Below, in pieces: positions 57,448 to 64,000 of a stretch of 64,000 bases of DNA. This stretch comes from Mycoemilia scoparia. Taxonomy: Eukaryota > Kickxellomycota > Kickxellomycetes > Kickxellales > Kickxellaceae. The notes under the pieces were generated by a model. That model was not told where the DNA came from and did not search any database. It saw nothing but the letters and a program-made list of their open reading frames with translations. A program made the position numbers and the translations under genes. The DNA is taken from contig JANBPU010000001.1 of the NCBI GenBank assembly GCA_027575805.1, positions 124,001 through 188,000 of the forward strand. Reading direction: 5' to 3'. Numbering within the stretch: the stretch's first letter is position 1; every line of letters starts with the position of its first letter.

Positions 57448-58020
57448 ACACACTTGTAGCATCTGCAGCAAATGTATTACATAATACTCTTAAAGCAAGA
57501 GCTCTGTTCTCATATGCAAACAACACATTTATAGTTGATACTAATTCTACAATCAGCCAAAATACCTTGGCCTCACATCCAAGTGAACTTGTATCTTATA
57601 AAACACTTGCTTAAAAGTCTCATTCAATACTTCTCTACTTGCTGTTATATCCCTGCACACTCATCTTCATACAATACTTTCACTATCTTTTATATTTTTC
57701 AAAAAAACAAAGCCAGCTATACCATGGCTTATATTAAATAACATCATTAATTAAATGTGAATTTTATTTGGAACTATTTTTGACTATTATTTATTGTTGA
57801 GTGTAAAGCATCATTAACAGTCTAGTTCAATTACACATTGAGAACCTTTTTAAGAATTCTTTATGTGGGGTGCATTTTGTACTGCAGGAAACTGCCAATC
57901 GATATGACCATAAAACCATATTCAAGTGCATAATGCTGTTATGCTTTTCAATAAAGGGAGTGTAAATTTTGTATCCAAATCGTTAAACTAAACCACAAAA
58001 TAGGTCCACATACGGGTGGT
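57448..58020. other. AT-rich flank of the kinase gene
   Basis: Downstream flank, AT-rich, with several AATAAA-like signals but no coding frame I can support. Confidence 0.45.
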
Positions 58021-58520
58021 AATTAATGAAGAGTAGTTTTTGGTGACCATTGACCATAGGGTGAGAATCATTAATGGATCGGTGGGTGGAGGAAGCGTAT
58101 GCCAAAGTAAGAGTTGTGATGCCGATTCTTCCTTTTTTGAGAACTTGGCATAATTATTGTTTTTTTGGCTCCCAGATTTTTGATTTCGCATCTTTTTTCA
58201 TTACTTTTCAAGCCCACACCACTTTACAACCATTGCCAATGATACTCAACACATAAATATACATATATACTAATGGCGTTTTGTCTATAATGGCGTATTA
58301 TAAACTTAATTTTTAATACCAATAAAACAACTATCCAAAAACTACAAAACTAGCAACAAAATGCAAATGTTGTTCTCACACTACAAAGAATTCATAATAA
58401 AAACTACCTAAAATCACTCCTTGGCCACAAGATACATCAAAAAAGAACTCTAGACTGGGTGTAGCTAGAATACAAGACAAACTCACAGACATACTACCCT
58501 CTACATCTCAAGGATTTAGA
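58021..58520 (+). repeat. 500-bp dispersed repeat, copy 2
   Basis: Reverse complement of 10841-11340, with scattered substitutions. It begins AATTAATGAAGAGTAGTTTT, followed by TGGTGACC, which resembles the MITE terminus, and breaks off near GGATTTAGATCC. It keeps the same 60-codon ORF (58074-58256, starting MDRWVEEAYAK), with one amino-acid change and a silent change relative to copy 1. Confidence 0.85.
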
Positions 58521-59508
58521 TCCAGAATTTAATAAATAAAGCCTTTATCCTTTACTATTAAGCCAAAAGACAATTCTGGAGTCAACTTTTGACTTCAGAG
58601 TACAGACTTTATGAATAGAGTATATGATAGTTATCCAAAGCCACTCACGTTTTGCAAAGTTATACAAGGTATTGACCAGCGAACCTTGAGTCATAGTACA
58701 AGTCTTCATTGAGAATATAAAGTACTTGACTTGTACTGTACCATCTAAATCAGTGTAATCGGTAACAACCATAGTATGATGCCATCACACCCATCTACCA
58801 CTCACATTTACTTACTATTATTTACTTCTGCTTACTCTATACACTATCTACCAATTATCACACATACCATATCATTCCTACATATGGCTTATGCTCTGTG
58901 ATTAACCGATATAGGTAACTAACTTTTTTCATAGCTTACATTTATCATTATCGTATTTTTTTACTAAAACAATGTTTATTTACGTAAATAAAAGCCCTAG
59001 TAACATATTTAACAGTACATTGTTAAATGTGGTATCAACGGTTATCATAACCCCTTTAAAAAAGGATTAAAACCCTCATTAATATACTGGTAAATATAGC
59101 CAAATCACATTCAATAGTGTAAAATAGCAGTATGTAGATCCAAGCTAAAAAGTGTTTTATATTGTACGATTAACAAACCCAAAGCATCCTTTTAAATATT
59201 TAATATTTGCTATGCTTAACAAATCATACGCCACAACCTTACCTTTAAGGAAAGTACTTATGCACCGTCACAGATATATTTTTGATATCAGAGAAATTTG
59301 AGCAAGCAGATACAAATCCAATTATATCAAAAGAAAAACATACAAAGGAGGATTACATTTAAAGAACAAAGATATAAGTTGCTAATGATAAGTAGTACAG
59401 CCATTGGCTAGTATAATAAAACTAATAAAACTTAGCTATCTCTAGAAAAGATGAGTTCGAAGTAACTCATCGGTGCATATGATTTGCTTTCCAGCAGCGT
59501 AAAGCTGC
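58521..59508. other. AT-rich intergenic region before hexokinase
   Basis: About 990 bp, strongly AT-rich. A 75-codon minus-strand frame (58772-58545) is the only longer reading and has no recognisable domain. Probably holds the hexokinase 3' flank. Confidence 0.45.
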
Positions 59509-60912
59509 CTAGTCAGAGGTGACGGCAGCAATTATAGCGGCACCAATTCCAGAACCATCTTTGGACAAACGAAGCTTAAGCTTATTGTCAACAAAGTCAT
59601 CGCCAAGGAAGGGGCGGGCATTATCATACAGCGACTTTTCAAAGCCAGGGTAGAACTGATACATAGATCCATCGATGCCAACGGTGACCGTGTCGGTGTG
59701 GCTATCACGGCTCCATAGTAGCACGGCAACCATTGCAGCGGCAGAAAGTCTTTTGGCGCGGTTGCCAATCATCAAGCAGACATTCTTCACGACCTTGCGG
59801 TCCTGGAGAGTAGAGCTGGGGATTTCGAGCGTTTGCTGAATAACTTTCTTGACTTCAACCAGATCATCGCTTTCATCAGAAACAATCTCAGACATGTATG
59901 CAGTGTCGAAGGCGTAGGACTTGTTTAAAATTGTTGAGGATCTTCCATCAAAGAGAAGCCGTTGGTCGATCAGATGGAGAATGGCATTCCTGGTAACTTC
60001 GCCGAGATAAAGGCCAGAAATCATCTTTTCAAATACCTGGAGACCATGGTTTGGCGACTTGCGGTTGAGCTTGTTATCGTGCATGGTGTATGGAAGGACG
60101 CTGACCTGGTTATCGAACGCACCCCACTCGGTGTTGATGACCATCTCACCAGTCTTGTCGTTGTCGCACTTCCACTTGCCAATTCTGGACATCTTCTCCC
60201 AGTAACAGGAGTTGGTTCCAGTACCGAAAATGATGCCCAGTTCCGAGTCTGGGTAAGTATAGCAGCTTGTCATGAGAGCACCAACAGTATCGTTGACAAT
60301 AGCAACGATCTTTACGCGAAGATGCTTGCGCAAAAAGGCGTCCTGAGTTAGGCGAACAATATCCCGACCAACAGTATTAGGGACCAAGAAGCCCTTGTTC
60401 CACATTACCAGGTTTCCCTCGGCTATGCCAGTCTGGTCGATGGGGAAGGAAAACGTGAAGCCACAGCGAACCGCAGATTCGCCGCTATTTGGGACCACAT
60501 CGTGCTCCTCAATGAATATCGATACGCATTGTGCGATCCAGTCAAATAGGGTTTTTTCCTTGGCCTCCTTTGTAATGGTGAATTTTTGCTGGACCAACTT
60601 ATGCGTTGAGTCCCCATTTAAGGTCACCTGGCACACACGCAGATTAGTACCACCGAGATCAAGGGACAAGAATGTGCCTTGTTCCTTTCCTGTGGGTCTT
60701 CTGCGAACAAAGGATGGGATCATGGGCAGTGCGTTGCGGTCGCCGTTTAGACCGGCCTGCATGGATTCATGAAAGCCATGAATAATATCTCTCATCTTGT
60801 CATCAGTTACAGCGAAGCTCTCTGCCATCTTGCGAAGAGCATCGTTGTGTTCTTTGGGAATACCCTCGACAACGTATTTGTCAACGAATTCGCTAATTTC
60901 TGATGGAGTCAT
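59509..60912 (-). CDS. Hexokinase
   Basis: Phosphorylates glucose and other hexoses with ATP, first step of glycolysis. 467 aa, intronless, normal length for fungal hexokinases. Phosphate-1 motif LSLDLGGTNLRV; sugar-binding FTFSFPIDQTGIAEG and LVMWNKGF; catalytic base Asp208 in VAIVNDTVGAL; phosphate-2 GIIFGTGTNSCYW; VINTEWGAFD; adenosine motif near VGIDGSMYQFYPGF and DGSGIGAAIIAAV. Codons are strongly C-ending, consistent with high expression. A single gene copy is seen here. Whether it also acts in glucose repression cannot be judged. It is divergent from AMMECR1. Confidence 0.95.
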   Translation of the reverse strand: MTPSEISEFVDKYVVEGIPKEHNDALRKMAESFAVTDDKMRDIIHGFHESMQAGLNGDRNALPMIPSFVRRRPTGKEQGTFLSLDLGGTNLRVCQVTLNGDSTHKLVQQKFTITKEAKEKTLFDWIAQCVSIFIEEHDVVPNSGESAVRCGFTFSFPIDQTGIAEGNLVMWNKGFLVPNTVGRDIVRLTQDAFLRKHLRVKIVAIVNDTVGALMTSCYTYPDSELGIIFGTGTNSCYWEKMSRIGKWKCDNDKTGEMVINTEWGAFDNQVSVLPYTMHDNKLNRKSPNHGLQVFEKMISGLYLGEVTRNAILHLIDQRLLFDGRSSTILNKSYAFDTAYMSEIVSDESDDLVEVKKVIQQTLEIPSSTLQDRKVVKNVCLMIGNRAKRLSAAAMVAVLLWSRDSHTDTVTVGIDGSMYQFYPGFEKSLYDNARPFLGDDFVDNKLKLRLSKDGSGIGAAIIAAVTSD

Positions 60913-62036
60913 GCTATATGGTACATAACAAAGTATATTTAGAGCTTCTCAAAGTGCACGGTGCTATCCACAGAAATGTGGTCTAGGTATATGGTGGAAA
61001 GAAGGAGAGCAAAAGTAGTTGAAATGGGTTGTGTGAATGCGTAATGAGAAGAGAGCGAAGAGAAAGAGGGTTGTTTGGATACACGCCCGTGTGGATAAAC
61101 ACGCACACAAAAGCCAGGACAGATAGTCCAGTACTTTACGTCAAAGAAATGCCTGTTTTGGATGGGCAAACGCTAAATCACAGCATAGCCAATGGAAGCC
61201 TTGAAACAAAGGCGTGACAGCGTCTGCTTATGTGGAGAAACATGTGCAATAATACCTACTTTCCGGGATCAAATATTATAGGATTACAAGGAAAAGTCAA
61301 GTTGGAGAAAATATCTAATGTATGAAGTTGCAAGATGGAGCGGGTTCCCTTTTTAAGCATTGCCTCGAGCGTTTCATGATAAGAGCCACATACCACGAAT
61401 CGGGTCTTCAATGTAAGGGCCCCCTTCTGGGCCTAGATGAAGTGGTGGGCTGGCCGAAGATAGCCTCAAATGCTTCCTTGGAAGAATAGCATTATGTTTA
61501 CTACCTGTGGGCTCTTACCACATTCTGTTTGGCCCTTATCTTCCACCATCTGACCACTGGGCGTGATTGCTTTTGCATCCCGTTTGTGCTTCTGGTGGAT
61601 GTCGGTCAATAAAGATTGTCTCATTGTCATCATATAACATCCGAACCACCAATGGCCGCCCGGAGCATGGGCTACGTTTCTCTACAATGTTTATCATAGT
61701 TTGCTTACACTCACTCGTTATCAAGCTCCACAAATGCAGCTTCTGCTTAGAGCAGGAAGAGAGGTAGCCAATCAGCAGCAGCCAAAAGCTAATTGTCGAA
61801 TTAAAATTTACCAATTCCGAAAAAAGGCCCGCAAGTCGTCACTCAAAAATCATGCGGGTCCGAGTGATTTGATTTCTTGATGCCGTGCCTGCCCGCTAAT
61901 CTTGAGTGCCAAGGAACTAGAGGTGCTTAGAGGCATGCCTGGCATCAAGGCGACTTGCTTTCAGTGGTCTATGCTATTCTTTTTCATTTTTAGCTGTGCA
62001 TGTTTATTCTAGACTATTGTGTTTTTACCCTTTACT
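60913..62036. other. Intergenic region, hexokinase to AMMECR1
   Basis: 1.1 kb of shared upstream sequence for two divergent genes. Short frames only; no domain, repeat or RNA gene recognised. Confidence 0.45.
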
Positions 62037-62735
62037 ATGAAAGCTACTCAGGAACACTGCCAGTATTGCTTCGATGTCCTTTTGTCCCGTCTTTTCGGCC
62101 GCCCCTTAGCCCATGTGTCTGACAGCGAAAGCCCGGAATAGTAGGTTGCATGTCTAGTATTAAGATATATTCGTGATACTATAGACATGTGTTAAGCATT
62201 TATTGCCCCTCACTTTCCTACGTTTAGCCCACTTTTTGTTTCGTGGCATAAGAATGTTGATGGTGAGGAGCACTTGCGTGGCTGCGTAGGAACATTCACG
62301 GCCCAGCCTCTATACGAAGGGCTAAGGCGATATGCGATAGTGAGCTCCATGGAGGATAGCCGTTTCAGGCCCATAAACAAGGCTGAGCTTGGCTCTCTGA
62401 CCTGCGAAGTCTCTTTGCTTACCGACTTTGAGGATGTTGATTATCCTATGGATTGGGAGATTGGCAAACATGGAGTGTGGATTGAGTTTGTAGACCACCA
62501 TGGCCGTAGTAGAACCGCTACCTTTCTCCCACACATTGCAAAAGAGCAGGGGTGGACAAAGCTCAAGACAATGGAGCATTTGCTACGCAAAGGTGGCTTC
62601 CGAGGCGAAATTACGCCTGGGACAATCGACTCCATAAAGTTAACTAGGTACCAGAGCAGTAAGGCCTCGCTGACCTACGATGAATATGTCGATGCCAGAA
62701 GGTTAAAGCAGCACCAAGCAGACTCTGAAGAATAG
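62037..62735 (+). CDS. AMMECR1 domain protein
   Basis: Conserved protein of unknown biochemical function found from archaea to humans. Exons 62037-62140 and 62228-62735 join in phase 2 to 203 aa. Exon 1 gives HCQYCFDVLLSRLFG, equivalent to the family N terminus. The junction restores SPEYPLFVSWHK. Exon 2 carries the family's signature block LRGCVGTFTA, then DSRFRPINKAEL, VSLLTDFEDVDYPMDWEIG, GVWIEFVDHHG, RTATFLPHIAKEQGW and LLRKGGFRG. No signal peptide or membrane span. The exon 1 ATG is the only one that fits the family. Confidence 0.93.
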
Positions 62736-63840
62736 TTTGCCAAACAGCTCCTTCCTACACTTGGGCATGCATGCCAGTAGACATTCCAGATTCCACAATG
62801 TACCATAAATGGCCTTTAATACACACACTTGTAATGATATTAGCTTTCAAACAAAGTTCGAGATTTCTAATCGTGTTTTGAGTTATAGTGTTGCTATTAT
62901 CACGACAGCTTAAAAGTAGGATTTGAATGGCAGGTTCTCCAAAAAAGTGAACAAAATGTGTTGGAATATAGGTCACATCCAACAACATATGCCCAATAAA
63001 TCCTTAAATACAGCCCTGGTAACCCCCCATCAGGGTGGCCACTCTTTTGGGATAGCGGTTATAGTGGTGTTCTAACCAAATGCTTTATCCAAAAAATATT
63101 TTGAACGGAGTCATGTTTAAAAATAGCTGGTGACTTGGGAAATCCTCGTACCTTTTAGGACCGATTCCCATCTTGAAGGGTGGTAGTCTTTTGGGTTAAT
63201 TAGATCTCAACGATTTTGTCTTCAACTTTGGGTAGACTTTGTGTGATGTGGCACTTTCTGGCTTGTCAGAGTCACACACACAAGCACACTTTCAACTACA
63301 GTGAAATTTCTATGAATAATGCTGATTGAGGAGGCAAAAGCCCATTTGCAAAGCCCTTGGCTGTTATATTAAGGCGCTGGGTACTGGTGTTCTGGCTGAT
63401 GATAAAATATATCTCGATGATGTGCTTCATATAACTGTTGAATAGGCAACTCGTCTAAGAGGCCTGGATGACTGTGTAGTGCTCCTACTATAACTAGCAG
63501 ATGGGCTTGGTGGGTTTATCACAGCCAAGCCAGAACAATTAATAGCCCATAATTTGGCCCTTTTAAACACAGTGATTCCGCACAGCTGTGATGCAGCTAG
63601 CCACTTTCATATAGACATTTGCGTTGGCACCCACTAGAAAGTTCGCACATTATTCCTATTACTAGGTATCCATTCTTGCAGAGAGTTTTATATTGTCTTA
63701 CTCTTCTCTTCTTTTCCTCATCTTCACATTTATTTTTGTCGAGAAGTGCCCAAAAGCTATAAAACACAGGGCACACTTTAATATATCAGCTATATCCTTT
63801 TTGGTTCAGGAACTGTGTAATTTAAAGTGGTGGAAGAGAG
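62736..63840. other. Intergenic region with possible degenerate MITE remnants
   Basis: 1.1 kb. Between about 63033 and 63200 there are fragments resembling the MITE family: GGGTGGCCACTCTTTTGGGA followed by AACCAAATG, and later TTGAAGGGTGGTAGTCTTTT. The order is similar but similarity is weak. No gene is supported. Confidence 0.3.
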
Positions 63841-64000
63841 ATGTATAATTTTGTCGACCGAACAGCAATCCCGGCATGGAGCTCCTTGCATAATCGCTCA
63901 CTAGTAGCAGCAGGTACCATTGCCGGCGCGATGGATGCATCTTTTTCGAGCAATTCTGAATTGGAGCTTTTTGAGGTTCCATACCGCTCGGAGAACACCA
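63841..64000 (+). CDS. SEC31: SEC31, COPII coat subunit, 3' partial
   Basis: Only the first 53 codons lie in the window; the frame is open at its end. The N terminus has the typical SEC31 order: a short lead, RTAIPAWSS, then VAAGTIAGAMDASFSSNSEL and LELFEVPY. In known Sec31 proteins this segment opens the first WD40 blade. The full protein would be about 1200 aa with a beta-propeller, a Pro-rich region and a helical domain, and forms the outer COPII cage with Sec13. The identification rests on this short stretch only. The start ATG at 63841 follows a purine-rich leader. Confidence 0.78.
   Translation, partial: MYNFVDRTAIPAWSSLHNRSLVAAGTIAGAMDASFSSNSELELFEVPYRSENT

Noticed and set aside
58545..58772. 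75-aa minus-strand ORF in the AT-rich gap before hexokinase
   Set aside because: No domain, no splice partners and no upstream leader pattern; chance is the simplest reading.

Overview
The window is nuclear DNA from a fungus. Most genes are broken by short introns (about 50-110 bp) with GT/AG borders and a few probable GC/AG borders. The products are fungal housekeeping proteins: sulfate permease, ALG11, STR2-type cystathionine gamma-synthase, ARG7, TAH18, pyruvate carboxylase and hexokinase. Three families that many yeasts lack are also present: a giant TPR O-GlcNAc transferase, a queuine tRNA-ribosyltransferase and AMMECR1. My inference is an early-diverging, zygomycete-grade fungus, possibly Kickxellomycotina; no rRNA or marker gene is present to prove it.

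Layout. 1-10.3 kb: partial sulfate permease (+), ALG11 (-), divergent STR2 (+), MFS transporter (-), APRT (-). 10.4-11.4 kb: a cluster of two dispersed repeats, each with a second copy elsewhere in the window. 11.7-17.2 kb: an orphan three-exon gene (+), a PMS1/MLH2-type MutL homologue (-), and an eight-exon gene (-) that I reconstruct as a probable Mediator MED27. 17.4-19.7 kb: a small GPI-anchored cysteine-rich protein and ARG7, both +. 19.9-28.8 kb: TAH18 (-, 10 exons), FMT1 (-, 8 exons), divergent TGT (+), and an orphan 680-aa protein (-). 29.8-34.2 kb: a Kar9-like cytoskeletal protein (+) and a tail-anchored UBE2J1/Ubc6-type E2 (+). 34.9-49.2 kb: pyruvate carboxylase (-), a small secreted protein (+) and the O-GlcNAc transferase (-). 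52-57.4 kb: a 1739-aa MAK/ICK/Ime2-type kinase (+). 59.5-64 kb: hexokinase (-), AMMECR1 (+) and the first codons of SEC31 (+), which runs off the window.

Functional themes. Several genes serve sulfur and amino-acid supply (sulfate permease, STR2, ARG7) and central carbon use (hexokinase, pyruvate carboxylase). Others serve glycosylation and nutrient signalling (ALG11, O-GlcNAc transferase), tRNA maturation (FMT1 and TGT share one divergent promoter) and ER/secretory function (ALG11, UBE2J1, SEC31). Large metabolic ORFs are intronless, while mid-sized genes such as TAH18, FMT1, MED27 and the MutL gene carry 6-9 introns each.

Mobile DNA. I see a 320-bp direct repeat (two copies about 98-99% identical), a 500-bp repeat (two inverted copies about 47 kb apart) and a ~96-bp MITE-like family with a perfect 15-bp terminal inverted repeat. 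One MITE copy lies inside a TAH18 intron. One end of the 500-bp element resembles the MITE terminus, so the two may be related.

All exon structures were worked out by eye from splice borders, reading phase and family motifs. They add up to whole codons but have not been checked against transcripts. No CRISPR, rRNA or tRNA gene was recognised.
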